Source: Rummeliibacillus sp. POC4
Lineage (GTDB): Bacteria > Bacillota > Bacilli > Bacillales_A > Planococcaceae
Assembly: GCF_003576525.1 (NCBI RefSeq)
Contig: NZ_QWUA01000005.1
Coordinates: 91,638 to 155,637, forward strand
Length of the DNA: 64,000 nucleotides
Reading direction: 5' to 3'
Shown here: piece after piece, positions 47,940 to 57,875 of the stretch
Layout: each line of letters opens with the position of its first letter
Numbering within the stretch: position 1 is the first letter of the stretch
Translations under genes and position numbers: made by a program
Notes under the pieces: model-generated
What the model saw: only the letters and a program-made list of their open reading frames with translations
Database searches by the model: none
What the model was told of the DNA's origin: nothing

Positions 47940-48923
47940 TTATACAACTAATTTTTTTTGTAGTTTGTCTTCGCTGAAAATCCAGCCGGTAAAGGATTTC
48001 ATGATTTCATAATCTTGTGTAAGGTGAGCGATAGCCACAAATGGGTATCGATTATTACTACGATATCTCAAATCAATAAGTCTTACCTCGATTAAATCAT
48101 CCTCAATTTCTGAGATTTCCCATCTATATAACGGTGAAAAGGAGACAAACGTTTTAAAATTTGGATCTTCCATAACTGCTTTAATTTCTGGAGAATCTGG
48201 CAAAGGTTCGATTAAAAACTTATCATAAATGGTAATGGAACGTCCGTATGCCCGACCAACATAATGATGTGTAGAAGAGTTTGCGGCCACTCGATATTGG
48301 AAAAAATGAGATGTTGGCGACAAAATAATGAGTTCTGCGTCAGGTATTGTATTACGAACTGCATGCTTCACAGATTTTTGAAGAAAATACCGAACAATAT
48401 AATAGACAACTATGATTCCGTACAATGTAAACATTGTCGGAACAGGGTTTGCACCAAATGCCCAAAACATTAAAGCAATAACATGCAATGAAAAAATAAT
48501 CGGATCAAATGTATTAATCCATCCCAGCGCTACCCATTGGTTTGAAAATGGTCTTAATGCTTGCGTCCCATAGGCATTGAAAATATCTACAAAAACATGT
48601 AAAAAGACAGCAAAAAAAGTCCATAACCAAAGATGTAAAAGATTCGCCCCAGGGAATATAATAGAAAGAACTAATGTTATCAATATAGGCCATAAAATGA
48701 CGGCTGGTATTGAATGGGTAATACCTCTATGGTGACGAATATAGATAGCATTGCTACGTAATTTTAAAATTGTATCAACATCGGGAGCTTGTGAGCCAAC
48801 AATCATGCCAGTAATGACGGCCGTAGTTGTTGATGAATGGTTAGCAACTACTGGGTCAACCAATGCCAGTCCGCCTAAAGCAATTCCCATAACTAGATGT
48901 GTACCTGAATCCAAGATGATCAA
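47940..48923 (-). CDS. yfhP: YfhP-like membrane-bound metal-dependent hydrolase
   Basis: This 327-residue protein has four to five transmembrane helices in the first 200 residues and a soluble C-terminal part. The YdjM/LexA-binding-inner-membrane-like (DUF457) signature is present: SGTHLVMGIALGGLAL with His, GSQAPDVDTILKL, and IRHHRGITHS, which together supply the His/Asp metal ligands. In B. subtilis YfhP represses its neighbours and lies next to mutY, as here. The stop codon falls 4 bp after the last repeat base, so the repeats may have displaced the normal terminator. Confidence 0.88.
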   Translation of the reverse strand: MIILDSGTHLVMGIALGGLALVDPVVANHSSTTTAVITGMIVGSQAPDVDTILKLRSNAIYIRHHRGITHSIPAVILWPILITLVLSIIFPGANLLHLWLWTFFAVFLHVFVDIFNAYGTQALRPFSNQWVALGWINTFDPIIFSLHVIALMFWAFGANPVPTMFTLYGIIVVYYIVRYFLQKSVKHAVRNTIPDAELIILSPTSHFFQYRVAANSSTHHYVGRAYGRSITIYDKFLIEPLPDSPEIKAVMEDPNFKTFVSFSPLYRWEISEIEDDLIEVRLIDLRYRSNNRYPFVAIAHLTQDYEIMKSFTGWIFSEDKLQKKLVV

Positions 48924-49036
48924 CTCCTTCTATTGTGGGAGAGAGGTAAAAGTGAGAATTAGTATCTTTGTAAATAGTTTACACTATAATACCCATTATT
49001 TATGTGAAATAAAAACGAAATTACTAGGAGAATAAC

Positions 49037-50100
49037 GTGTATTATCAATATAAAAAACAATTTCAACAAGCATTAGTCGAGTGGTTTGAACAAGAAAAAA
49101 GAGATTTACCATGGAGAAAAACAAAAGATCCTTATAAAATTTGGGTTTCAGAAGTAATGCTTCAACAAACAAGAGTTGACACTGTAATCCCATACTATAA
49201 CCGTTTTATGCAGGAGTTTCCTACACCTGAAGCACTAGCAAAAGCCCCAGAGGAAAAGCTGTTAAAACAATGGGAAGGTTTAGGATATTATTCTAGGGCA
49301 CGTAATTTACAGGACGGAGTCCGTGAAGTTGTAGAAACTTATGGAGGAAAAGTTCCTGATAATCGCCCCGAAATTTCAAAACTTAAAGGAGTCGGTCCTT
49401 ATACTGCTGGTGCAGTATTAAGTATTGCCTATAATAAAGCTGAACATGCAGTCGATGGAAATGTTATGAGAGTATTAAGTCGAGTTCTTTTAATAGATGA
49501 AGATATTGCAATACCAAAAACAAAAAGACTTTTGAACAAGCAGTTATGGAGTTAATCGATACCGAACATCCATCACAATTTAATCAAGGTTTAATGGAAT
49601 TAGGTGCTCTAGTTTGTACGCCAACATCACCAAAATGTTTACTTTGCCCTGTAAGAGAATACTGTACTGCATTTAATGAAGGAAATCCTGAGGAACTCCC
49701 TGTTAAAACTAAAAAAGTAAAAACAAAAAATCTCCATTATGATGTATTTGTAGTCCAAAATGAAAAAGATCAATTTTTATTAGAAAAGAGACCTGAAAAA
49801 GGATTACTAGCGAATATGTGGCAATTTCCTATGCTCGAACAAACAGACATAGAGGAACATACAAATGAAGCAAAACTAGCAGATATTTATAAACTAGAAC
49901 TGATCAATCGCGATCAATTAATGTCTTTCAAACATGTTTTCTCCCATCTTGTGTGGCATATGGATAGTTATGTTATTAGTGCACAACAAATTGGTGATGC
50001 TCCTGACAATAGCAATTGGTTTTCAATAGAAGAGATGAAGGAATTACCGATGCCAGTTCCAATGCAAAAGATTTGGCAAAAATTTAACCTAAACCTATGA
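49037..50100 (+). pseudogene. mutY: Adenine DNA glycosylase MutY, broken by a one-base frameshift
   Basis: MutY removes A mispaired with 8-oxoguanine. The first frame (49037-49555) carries the HhH-GPD domain with catalytic residues in [17 protein letters not shown] and the VDGNVMRV Asp. It then runs into LLNKQLWS and stops. The second frame resumes as [26 protein letters not shown], with the iron-sulfur cysteines (CTPTSPKCLLCPVREYC) and the C-terminal NUDIX-like 8-oxoG recognition domain. Adding one A in the run at 49522-49526 joins both into a normal-length protein of about 354 residues. A real mutation, or a sequencing error in a homopolymer, are both possible. Confidence 0.88.
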
Positions 50101-50123
50101 ACATGATATAAGTATAAAAAACG

Positions 50124-50153
50124 CCTCTATGCACAAGTTATAATGCATGGAGG
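50124..50153 (+). promoter_or_regulatory. Hairpin covering the ribosome binding site of the spore protein gene
   Basis: CCTCTATGCA (50124-50133) pairs with TGCATGGAGG (50144-50153), ten pairs with one G-U. The right arm contains the GGAGG of the gamma SASP gene, whose ATG is at 50162. In the folded form the binding site would be hidden. Confidence 0.6.
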
Positions 50154-50161
50154 TGATTAAG

Positions 50162-50386
50162 ATGCAAAAGAAATTTTCTGGCAAAACAGATGTGCAAAAA
50201 GTAAAACAATTAAACCAACAAGCCGAGTCTAACAAGCAACAAGCTTCTGGTCGTTTTGGTCAACAAAACACAGAGGAGTTTGGTGCTGAAACTGACGTGC
50301 AAGCAGTTAAAAAGGCAAATCAACAAGCCGAGGCTAAAAAACAACAAGCTTCTGGTAATACCTTTGGTTCAAGCCAGCAATCATAA
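50162..50386 (+). CDS. Gamma-type small acid-soluble spore protein
   Basis: This 74-residue Gln/Asn/Ala-rich protein is stored in the spore core as an amino acid reserve and is degraded at germination by the protease GPR. Two repeats are visible, KTDVQKVKQLNQQAESNKQQASG and ETDVQAVKKANQQAEAKKQQASG (outline), each with the GPR cleavage-type segment before TDVQ. ATG 50162 is chosen, with ggaggtg 8 bp upstream; an in-frame ATG at 50147 lies inside the hairpin. In B. subtilis sspE also lies near the yfh/yga border. Confidence 0.92.
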   Translation: MQKKFSGKTDVQKVKQLNQQAESNKQQASGRFGQQNTEEFGAETDVQAVKKANQQAEAKKQQASGNTFGSSQQS

Positions 50387-50512
50387 TTTCAGAAAATTGG
50401 TGAAGGAATTATACCTTCACCAATTTTTTGCTACAAGTTTTCCGCTAGGATTGTTATAATGTTACAAAAGAGCGCTCATAAGGGAGTGTTTGTTAAAAAA
50501 GGTGGGCTTATA

Positions 50513-51067
50513 ATGGCAATACCGTCAGAGGGAGAAATCATACAAATACATAGCTATAAGCACAATGGTAATATCCACCGAGTTTGGCAAGAAACAATGG
50601 TATTAAAAGCTACAAAGAATATCATCATCGGTGCGAACGAACGGACATTAGTTATTGAATCAGATGGACGTACCTGGATTACGAGAGAACCTTCTATTTG
50701 TTATTTCCATGCAGAACATTGGTTTAATATCATTTGTATGTTAAGAGAAGATGGAGTATATTACTACTGTAATATGAGTTCGCCTTTTGTATTCGATCAT
50801 AATGCAGTGAAATATATTGACTATGATTTAGATGTTAAAGTTTTTCCGGATATGTCTTACACGCTACTTGACGAAGATGAATATGAGCAACATAAAAAAG
50901 CAATGGGCTATCCACCAGTTATTGACCATATTTTAAAATCCAATGTTGATAAACTAATAAGTTGGATTCAACAAAGAAGAGGACCTTTTGCCCCTGATTT
51001 TATAGAAGCATGGACAAGCCGTTATGAATTCCAACGACAATTACATGAAAATAGCGAAGAATTGTAA
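50513..51067 (+). CDS. ntdP: Nucleoside tri-/diphosphate phosphatase, DUF402 family (YgaC-like)
   Basis: This 184-residue protein belongs to the DUF402 family. Characteristic residues are [17 protein letters not shown], the central [23 protein letters not shown] and [10 protein letters not shown]...[11 protein letters not shown] with metal-binding Asp/Glu (outline). Staphylococcal and Streptomyces relatives hydrolyse nucleoside tri- and diphosphates, and B. subtilis YgaC holds the same map position. ATG 50513 follows aaaggtggg; the frame extends upstream to 50459 without a better site. Length matches the family (about 176-185). Confidence 0.87.
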   Translation: MAIPSEGEIIQIHSYKHNGNIHRVWQETMVLKATKNIIIGANERTLVIESDGRTWITREPSICYFHAEHWFNIICMLREDGVYYYCNMSSPFVFDHNAVKYIDYDLDVKVFPDMSYTLLDEDEYEQHKKAMGYPPVIDHILKSNVDKLISWIQQRRGPFAPDFIEAWTSRYEFQRQLHENSEEL

Positions 51068-51121
51068 GAAATAAAATATTTGACAAGAATGTAATCCTTT
51101 ATAAATCAAAGATTGTAGTGG

Positions 51122-51154
51122 AGTTGCCCAGTCGAATTATAGGGCAACTTTTTT
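51122..51154 (+). terminator. Terminator of the ntdP gene
   Basis: AGTTGCCC (51122-51129) pairs with GGGCAACT (51142-51149), then TTTTT. Confidence 0.85.
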
Positions 51155-51227
51155 ATTTGTATTATAATTATTTTTGAAATTGAATCCATCCTAATATAGA
51201 ACTCCATTTGAAAGGACAGTGACTAAA

Positions 51228-52973
51228 ATGGGGAGTATGAAACGGTATCTGCGCTTTGTTAGACCTTATCGATTTCAAATTTTCATAACCTTTATAATAG
51301 GTGTTATTAAATTTGCGATTCCTCTCTTCACACCTGTATTGATTAAGATTGTAATCGATGACATTATAGGTGCAAAAGATTTAAGTAACGATGAAAAAAC
51401 AAAAGAATTACTACTATGGCTCGGTGGCACAGCAATTCTTTTCTTTGTTATTAGACCACCAGTTGAATATTACCGCCAATATATAGCCCAAAAAGTAAGT
51501 AATACAATCCTATTTGATATTCGCCAGAAGTTATACGCACATATACAAAAACTAGGGTTGAAATACTATTCAAACAATCGTGTAGGAGATATTATTTCTC
51601 GTACGATTAATGATGTAGAACAAACTAAAGAGTTTGTCATGACGGGACTCATGAATGTTTGGATTGACTTGTGTACTATATTAATAGCTATTGGAATTAT
51701 GCTAAAGCTTGATGTGAAGCTAACACTCGTTTCACTGATTGCATTTCCGTTTTATGCAATCAGCGTACGTTATTTCTTTAGACGATTAAGAATGTTAACG
51801 AGAGAACGTTCCAAAGCTTTAGCCGGAGTTCAAAGTTATTTACATGAACGTGTACAAGGTATGAGTATTATCAAAAGTTTTACACTTGAAAAACACGAAC
51901 AAAAAATATTTGGTGAAACCAATGGTGAATTTTTGGATAAAGCAATAAACCAAACACGTTGGAATGCCAAAACTTTTGCGGTTGTCAATACAATTACAGG
52001 TATTGCACCACTTATTGTAGTAGGATATGCAGGGTATCAAGTTATACATGGTCATCTATCCGTCGGAACAATGGCAGCATTTGTTGCTTATATTGATAGT
52101 TTATATAATCCACTTCGACGACTTGTAAACTCATCCACTACTTTAACGCAATCCGTAGCTTCAATGGATCGCATGTTTGAATTATTTGATGAAAAATACG
52201 ATATTGAAGATGCAAAAGATGCAAAACCATTACAACATGTGAAGGGGAAAATAGATTTTGAAAATGTAACGTTCAACTATGGAGAAAATGGAAGAGATGT
52301 ATTGAAGAATATTAATCTTCATGTCTCTCCTGGTCAAACAGTTGCACTCGTTGGAATGAGCGGCGGGGGAAAATCTACAATTATTAGTTTAATACCTCGA
52401 TTTTATGATGTTATTAAAGGAGCCGTAAAAATTGATGATGTAGATGTACGTCATTCAACAGTGGAATCTATACGCTCGCAAGTTGGAATTGTCTTACAAG
52501 ATAATATTTTATTTAGTGATTCGGTCAAATCTAATATATTAATGGGAAACCCAAATGCAACAGATGAAGAAATTATAGAGGCTGCAAAAGCTGCAAATGC
52601 ACATGACTTCATCATGTCATTACCAGAAGGATATGATACAAAAGTTGGGGAACGTGGTGTGAAACTTTCTGGAGGACAAAAACAACGTGTTGCCATTGCA
52701 CGAGTATTTCTTAAGAATCCGCCAATCCTTATTTTAGATGAAGCAACATCAGCACTCGATTTAGAAAGCGAGGCTTTGATCCAAGAATCATTAGATCATC
52801 TGGCACATAATCGTACAACTATAATTGTCGCTCATCGCCTTTCAACGATTACACATGCAGATCAAATCTTCGTCATTGACCATGGTGAACTGAAAGAGCA
52901 AGGTACCCATGATTCGTTGATGAGTCAAAACGGTATTTATCATAACTTATTTCAAGTGCAAAAGTTAGATTAA
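51228..52973 (+). CDS. ABC exporter, fused permease-ATPase (YgaD-like)
   Basis: This 581-residue half-transporter has six transmembrane helices (about 10-310) followed by the nucleotide-binding domain: Walker A GMSGGGKST, Q-loop LQDN, signature LSGGQKQR, Walker B ILILDEATSALD and the H-loop AHRLST. The family includes multidrug and lipid flippases that act as dimers. The substrate is unknown. Its position between ygaC (ntdP) and the ygaF/perR block matches B. subtilis ygaD. ATG 51228 is favoured over a GTG nine bases upstream that overlaps the ribosome binding site. Confidence 0.9.
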   Translation: MGSMKRYLRFVRPYRFQIFITFIIGVIKFAIPLFTPVLIKIVIDDIIGAKDLSNDEKTKELLLWLGGTAILFFVIRPPVEYYRQYIAQKVSNTILFDIRQKLYAHIQKLGLKYYSNNRVGDIISRTINDVEQTKEFVMTGLMNVWIDLCTILIAIGIMLKLDVKLTLVSLIAFPFYAISVRYFFRRLRMLTRERSKALAGVQSYLHERVQGMSIIKSFTLEKHEQKIFGETNGEFLDKAINQTRWNAKTFAVVNTITGIAPLIVVGYAGYQVIHGHLSVGTMAAFVAYIDSLYNPLRRLVNSSTTLTQSVASMDRMFELFDEKYDIEDAKDAKPLQHVKGKIDFENVTFNYGENGRDVLKNINLHVSPGQTVALVGMSGGGKSTIISLIPRFYDVIKGAVKIDDVDVRHSTVESIRSQVGIVLQDNILFSDSVKSNILMGNPNATDEEIIEAAKAANAHDFIMSLPEGYDTKVGERGVKLSGGQKQRVAIARVFLKNPPILILDEATSALDLESEALIQESLDHLAHNRTTIIVAHRLSTITHADQIFVIDHGELKEQGTHDSLMSQNGIYHNLFQVQKLD

Positions 52974-53000
52974 ATTAAATATCATATATTACAACATTCA

Positions 53001-53027
53001 AAAGGCTTCTCTTTTAGAGAAGCCTTT
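53001..53027 (+). terminator. Terminator after the ABC exporter gene
   Basis: AAAGGCTTCTC (53001-53011) pairs with GAGAAGCCTTT (53017-53027), loop tttta or similar. Confidence 0.85.
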
Positions 53028-53150
53028 AATTTTACGATTAATACATACAATTTATTACATTGTAGAAAAATGTTGCAATATATAGTTGAATAATAATAGA
53101 ATGATAAAAAGTGATTTTAATAGAATATTTGCCTTTGAAGGAGGGAAAAC

Positions 53151-54173
53151 GTGAATTCTCGAAAAGAACTTTTGCAAGTTAGGGAACTTGAAACAACGTT
53201 TTTTACAGATGATGGAGCCATACCAGCTGTTGATCATATTAGCTTTTCCCTTAAAGAAGGAGAGATTCTAGGTATTGTAGGCGAGTCTGGATGTGGGAAA
53301 AGTGTAACATCTCTATCTATTATGGGGCTTGTCCCATCGCCTCCAGGAAAAATTACAAGCGGGGAGATTCTACTAGATGGTAAAGACCTAACAAAGTTAT
53401 CACAAAAAGAGATGCGCAAAATTAGAGGACAAGAAATCGCCATGATTTTTCAAGAGCCTATGACATCATTGAATCCTCTATTTACCATTGGTAATCAGTT
53501 AACAGAGGCGATATTAATTCATCATAAAAGTTGGTCAAAGAAAAAAGCTTCTGCACGTGCAGTTGAAATGATGAAATTAGTCGGTCTTCCAAGAGCTGAG
53601 GAATTATTAAAAGAATATCCTCACCAATTGTCGGGAGGTATGCGTCAACGAGTCATGATTGCAATGGCGCTCGTATGCGATCCGAAAATTTTAATCGCAG
53701 ATGAGCCAACGACTGCACTAGATGTAACGATTCAAGCGCAAATTTTGCAACTGATGAAGGATTTAAATGTGAGACTAAATACAGCTGTCATGCTTATCAC
53801 TCATGATTTGGGCGTAGTTGCGGAGACTTGTGAACGAGTGATTGTTATGTACAATGGACAAATTGTAGAAGAGGGACCTGTTGAACTTATTTTCAAAAAT
53901 CCTGAACATCCATATACAAAAGGACTTATCCACTCTGTCCCGGATATGCGATTTAAAAAACAACGTCTCTTTTCAATTTCGGGAAATGTACCGAAGCCTG
54001 GAACTGTTAAACAGGGATGCCGTTTTGCTGCACGCTGTGAATATGCATTTGATCGTTGCCAACAAGAAAATCCTAATTTATACCAAACAGCCGAACAACA
54101 TAAAACAAGATGCTTCTTGAAGGAAGGAAAGGAGGCGTCTTTGGATGACAGAACCGCTATTGAAAGTAAATAA
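53151..54173 (+). CDS. Oligo/dipeptide ABC transporter ATP-binding protein (OppD/AppD type)
   Basis: This 340-residue ATPase starts at GTG 53151 with ggaggg upstream. Walker A GESGCGKS, signature LSGGMRQRV and Walker [13 protein letters not shown] are present, followed by the C-terminal oligopeptide-transporter domain with cysteines ([15 protein letters not shown]) that may bind an Fe-S cluster. It pairs with the next ATPase to energise the permeases encoded downstream. Gene order D-F-A-B-C is that of the B. subtilis app operon. The last 29 bases overlap the second ATPase gene. Confidence 0.92.
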   Translation: MNSRKELLQVRELETTFFTDDGAIPAVDHISFSLKEGEILGIVGESGCGKSVTSLSIMGLVPSPPGKITSGEILLDGKDLTKLSQKEMRKIRGQEIAMIFQEPMTSLNPLFTIGNQLTEAILIHHKSWSKKKASARAVEMMKLVGLPRAEELLKEYPHQLSGGMRQRVMIAMALVCDPKILIADEPTTALDVTIQAQILQLMKDLNVRLNTAVMLITHDLGVVAETCERVIVMYNGQIVEEGPVELIFKNPEHPYTKGLIHSVPDMRFKKQRLFSISGNVPKPGTVKQGCRFAARCEYAFDRCQQENPNLYQTAEQHKTRCFLKEGKEASLDDRTAIESK

Positions 54174-55134
54174 TTTAAAAAAATATTTTCCTATCCGAAA
54201 AGGAATCCTTGGAAGAGAACAAGGAAGTATTAAAGCAGTAGACGATGTTTCCTTCTATGTGAACGAGGGAGAAACGTTAGGAATAGTAGGAGAGTCAGGT
54301 TGTGGGAAATCAACTACTGGCAGAATGATTATGAGATTACTAGATCCAACAGAAGGATCGATTGAATTTGAAGGTAAGGATTTAGCCAAATTATCAAATG
54401 CAGAAATGCGTAAGGCTAGACGAGAAATTCAAATGGTCTTTCAAGATCCTTATGCTTCTTTAAACCCCCGACATTCTATTGGAAAAATTTTAGAGGAGCC
54501 TTTGATTGTTCATGGGCTGGGGGATTCAAAAGAAAGAAAAAGACGAGTAAATGAGTTATTAGAAATAGTAGGCCTATCTAGTTATCATGCAAAACGTTAT
54601 CCTCATCAATTTAGTGGAGGACAAAGACAACGTGTTGGAATAGCTCGTGCCCTTATGACGAATCCAAAACTGATTATTGCCGATGAGCCCGTATCAGCTT
54701 TAGATGTATCTATTCAAGCGCAAGTTCTAAATTTAATGCAAGATTTACAGCAAGATTTAAAGCTTACGTATATCTTTATCGCACATGATTTAGGAGTGGT
54801 GCGACATATTAGTGATCGCGTAGGAGTAATGTATCTAGGGAAGATGGTAGAACTAGCAGAAAGTGAACAACTATATAATCAGCCGTTACATCCTTATTCG
54901 AAAGGGTTACTTTCTGCAGTGCCTGTACCAGATCCGGATTTTAAAAGAGAACAAATTTTACTAACTGGGGATATTCCTAGCCCCTCTAACCCACCAAGGG
55001 GTTGTACTTTCCATACGCGTTGTCCATTCAAAATGGATGCCTGTACATCCGAAGTGCCGGGGTTAGTGGAAGTGGAGAAAGGTCATTCTGTTGCCTGTCA
55101 TCTTTACGATGAACGGTTCAACAATGATATATAA
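54145..55134 (+). CDS. Oligo/dipeptide ABC transporter ATP-binding protein (OppF/AppF type)
   Basis: This 329-residue second ATPase of the importer has Walker [10 protein letters not shown], signature FSGGQRQRV, Walker [13 protein letters not shown] and the C-terminal Cys motif ([15 protein letters not shown]). It starts inside the previous gene with aaaggaggcg before the ATG, indicating coupled translation and a heterodimer. The N-terminal [12 protein letters not shown] is typical of OppF-type subunits. Confidence 0.93.
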   Translation: MTEPLLKVNNLKKYFPIRKGILGREQGSIKAVDDVSFYVNEGETLGIVGESGCGKSTTGRMIMRLLDPTEGSIEFEGKDLAKLSNAEMRKARREIQMVFQDPYASLNPRHSIGKILEEPLIVHGLGDSKERKRRVNELLEIVGLSSYHAKRYPHQFSGGQRQRVGIARALMTNPKLIIADEPVSALDVSIQAQVLNLMQDLQQDLKLTYIFIAHDLGVVRHISDRVGVMYLGKMVELAESEQLYNQPLHPYSKGLLSAVPVPDPDFKREQILLTGDIPSPSNPPRGCTFHTRCPFKMDACTSEVPGLVEVEKGHSVACHLYDERFNNDI

Positions 55135-55159
55135 ATTATTCAAACATGGGGGTTATTGA

Positions 55160-56773
55160 ATGAAGAAAAAGAGGTTATTGTCTTTAGGTTTGCTATTAGT
55201 TTTAGTACTATCCACTATTCTAGCTGCTTGTTCATCTGATAAAAAAGATGATGCAACTGGCAACAAAGATTCTGGTGATAGCAAAAAAGAAAAAATACTC
55301 GTGTTCGGTCGTGGGGGAGACTCTGTATCACTGGATCCGATTACAGTTACAGATGGCGAATCATTTAAAGTAACGCAAAATGTTTTTGAAACACTGATTA
55401 ACTTTGGTGAGCAAGATACAAAATTACAACCAAATCTTGCAACAAAATGGGAAGCTTCTGAAGATGGTTTAACTTATACGTTCGAACTTCAAGAAGGGGT
55501 TAAATTCCATGATGGAACAGACTTCAATGCCGAAGCTGTTGTGAAAAATTTTGAACGCTGGATGAGTGGAGATGCAGAAAAATTCCCTTATTTTGCATCC
55601 ATGTTCGGTGGATTCAAAGGTGACAAAGAAGCAGTGATTAAAGAAGTAAAAGCAGATGGAGATTATAAAGTAGTAATCACTTTAAATCGTGCCCAAGCTC
55701 CATTCTTAAAAAACTTAGCTATGAGCCCATTCGGTATTGCGAGTCCTACTGCATTTGAAAAGGAAGGGGATAAATTTGGGGATAATCCAGTAGGTACTGG
55801 ACCATTCAAATTTGTATCTTGGAAACGTAATGATTCTGTGACAATTGAGAAAAACAAGGATTATTGGAAAGAAGGACTTCCAAAACTAGATAAAGTCATT
55901 TTCCGTTCAATTCCAGATAACTCAGCACGATTAAATGCTTTAAATACTGGTGAAATCGATTTAGCTGATGGCATTATTCCATCAGATGCAGCTTCAATCC
56001 AAAGTAATTCGAAATTACAAATCTTTGAACGACCATCTATGAATGTTGGTTACCTAGGTTTAACTGTTACTCGTCCACCATTCGATAATGTAAAGGTTCG
56101 ACAAGCTGTAAACCATGCAATCGATAAACAAGCAATTATCGATGCATTCTTTGAAGGAAAAGCTGAAATAGCGAAAAATCCAATGCCTTCAGTTATTGAA
56201 GGATATAACGATGATGTAAAGGGCTACGATTATAATCCTGAAAAAGCGAAAGCACTATTAAAAGAAGCAGGCTATGATGGGAAACAAATTGAACTTTGGG
56301 CAATGCCTGTACCACGTCCATATATGCCGGATGGACAAAAAGTGGCAGAAGCAATTCAAAAGAACTTAGCTGATGTAGGGATGAAATCGAAAATCGTTTC
56401 TTATGAATGGGCTACTTATCTTGATAAAGCAGCTAAAGGAGAAGCAGATGCCTTCTTACTTGGCTGGACAGGTGATAACGGGGATGCTGATAACTTCTTA
56501 TACACTTTACTAGATGAAAGTAATATCGGAAGTAATAATTATACGTTCTTCAAAAACAAAGAAACTCATAAATTACTATTAGAAGCACAAACAGAAACAG
56601 ATGAAGCAAAACGTAACGAATTATACAAAAAAGCACAAGTTATTTTGGCAGAAGAGGCACCATGGGTCCCACTTGCTCACTCTACACCATTGTTAGCAGG
56701 TAAAGCAGATATCGTAGACTTCAAACCGCATCCAACTGGTTCTGATATCTTGTCAAAAATAGATTTTAAATAA
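55160..56773 (+). CDS. Peptide-binding lipoprotein of the ABC importer (SBP family 5)
   Basis: This 537-residue extracytoplasmic solute-binding protein has a lipoprotein signal with lipobox ILAAC (Cys24) and a charged Lys/Asp-rich linker after it. The family 5 pattern is clear: SLDPITVTDGESFKVTQNVFETL, LQEGVKFHDGTDF, NPVGTGPFKFVSW, and GWTGDNGDADNF, the last shared with DppA-type dipeptide binders rather than AppA (oligopeptides). So dipeptides, or another small ligand such as heme or nickel, are candidates. It follows the ATPases by 25 bp. Confidence 0.9.
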   Translation: MKKKRLLSLGLLLVLVLSTILAACSSDKKDDATGNKDSGDSKKEKILVFGRGGDSVSLDPITVTDGESFKVTQNVFETLINFGEQDTKLQPNLATKWEASEDGLTYTFELQEGVKFHDGTDFNAEAVVKNFERWMSGDAEKFPYFASMFGGFKGDKEAVIKEVKADGDYKVVITLNRAQAPFLKNLAMSPFGIASPTAFEKEGDKFGDNPVGTGPFKFVSWKRNDSVTIEKNKDYWKEGLPKLDKVIFRSIPDNSARLNALNTGEIDLADGIIPSDAASIQSNSKLQIFERPSMNVGYLGLTVTRPPFDNVKVRQAVNHAIDKQAIIDAFFEGKAEIAKNPMPSVIEGYNDDVKGYDYNPEKAKALLKEAGYDGKQIELWAMPVPRPYMPDGQKVAEAIQKNLADVGMKSKIVSYEWATYLDKAAKGEADAFLLGWTGDNGDADNFLYTLLDESNIGSNNYTFFKNKETHKLLLEAQTETDEAKRNELYKKAQVILAEEAPWVPLAHSTPLLAGKADIVDFKPHPTGSDILSKIDFK

Positions 56774-56855
56774 TTTAAAATAAATGGAATGAAATCGCCT
56801 TTTACTTTTTTGGTAGAAGGCTAGTTTTTTAAGTGAAAGGAGGAGGAGTGAAAGT

Positions 56856-57860
56856 ATGCTTCACTATATCGGTAGAAGGCTTTTACAGCTGATTCCAGTT
56901 TTGCTCGGAATGACATTTATCGTATTTTTGATAATTCGTGCGATTCCGGGAGATCCAGCGCAAGTTATATTAGGACAACAGGCAACGAAAGAAGCTGTCG
57001 CAGCATTACGAGCAAGTTTGGGATTAGATAATCCTTGGTATATTCAGTATTTTCACTATTTAGGTGATTTATTAACAGGTGATTTAGGGGAGTCCATGCG
57101 TACAAAAGTGCCGGTAGCAAGTGAGCTTTGGCCATATTTAGGAGCAACATTGGAGTTATCGCTATGTGCCATCATTTTAGCAGTTATTATTGGTGTCAAC
57201 GCAGGAATCATTTCTGCTTGGTTTCAAAATTCGTGGTTTGACTATGCTGCAATGATCATCGCTTTAATAGGTGTATCGATGCCAATTTTCTGGTTAGGTT
57301 TAATGGAACAATGGATATTCGGTATTCAATTGGACATGCTGCCGACATCTGGTCGTGACGATGCACGAAATCCAGTCAATCCAATCACTTATTTATATAT
57401 TATTGACACCATTATCCAAGGACGCTTTGATCAATTGGTTGTCGTTATACAACATTTAATATTGCCAGCGATTGCTTTAGCAACGATACCGATGGCTATT
57501 ATCGCTCGTATGACTCGTTCGAGTATGCTTGAAGTAATGCGTTCTGATTATGTACGTACAGCACGTGCAAAAGGTCAAAAAATGTTTTGGGTTGTGTACA
57601 AGCATGCTTTAAAAAATGCAATCATTCCAGTATTAACAGTAATCGGTCTACAAATGGGTATGTTACTTGGGGGAGCTATTTTGACAGAAACTATTTTTAG
57701 TTGGCCAGGTATTGGACGATATATCTATGATGCAATTGGTTTCCGTGACTATCCAGTTATACAGTCTGGTATATTAGTGGTTGCTTTTATGTTCATCATG
57801 ATTAATTTATTAGTAGATATTTTGTACAGTATTATTGATCCAAGGATTAAGTATAACTAA
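56856..57860 (+). CDS. ABC importer permease (DppB/AppB type)
   Basis: This 334-residue permease has six transmembrane helices. The N-terminal GRRLLQLIPVLLGMTFIVFLIIRAIPGDPA and the cytoplasmic EAA loop RSDYVRTARAKG...KHALKNAIIPVLTVIG (outline) are typical. It forms the channel with the next permease. A short hairpin (about 56797-56822) after the binding-protein gene may reduce readthrough so that the binding protein is made in excess. A strong ribosome binding site (aaaggaggagg) compensates. Confidence 0.93.
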   Translation: MLHYIGRRLLQLIPVLLGMTFIVFLIIRAIPGDPAQVILGQQATKEAVAALRASLGLDNPWYIQYFHYLGDLLTGDLGESMRTKVPVASELWPYLGATLELSLCAIILAVIIGVNAGIISAWFQNSWFDYAAMIIALIGVSMPIFWLGLMEQWIFGIQLDMLPTSGRDDARNPVNPITYLYIIDTIIQGRFDQLVVVIQHLILPAIALATIPMAIIARMTRSSMLEVMRSDYVRTARAKGQKMFWVVYKHALKNAIIPVLTVIGLQMGMLLGGAILTETIFSWPGIGRYIYDAIGFRDYPVIQSGILVVAFMFIMINLLVDILYSIIDPRIKYN

Positions 57861-57875
57861 AAGGAGGAGTCCAAT

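Noticed and set aside
47733..47951. Open frame of about 72 codons running through the 125-bp repeat
   Set aside because: The repeat unit is not a multiple of three, the frame differs between copies, and there is no ribosome binding site. It is a by-product of the higher G+C repeat.
49500..49560. Programmed frameshifting in mutY
   Set aside because: A short A-run is present, but no stimulatory structure or Shine-Dalgarno-like element is evident, and MutY is not known to use frameshifting. A deletion or sequencing error is simpler.
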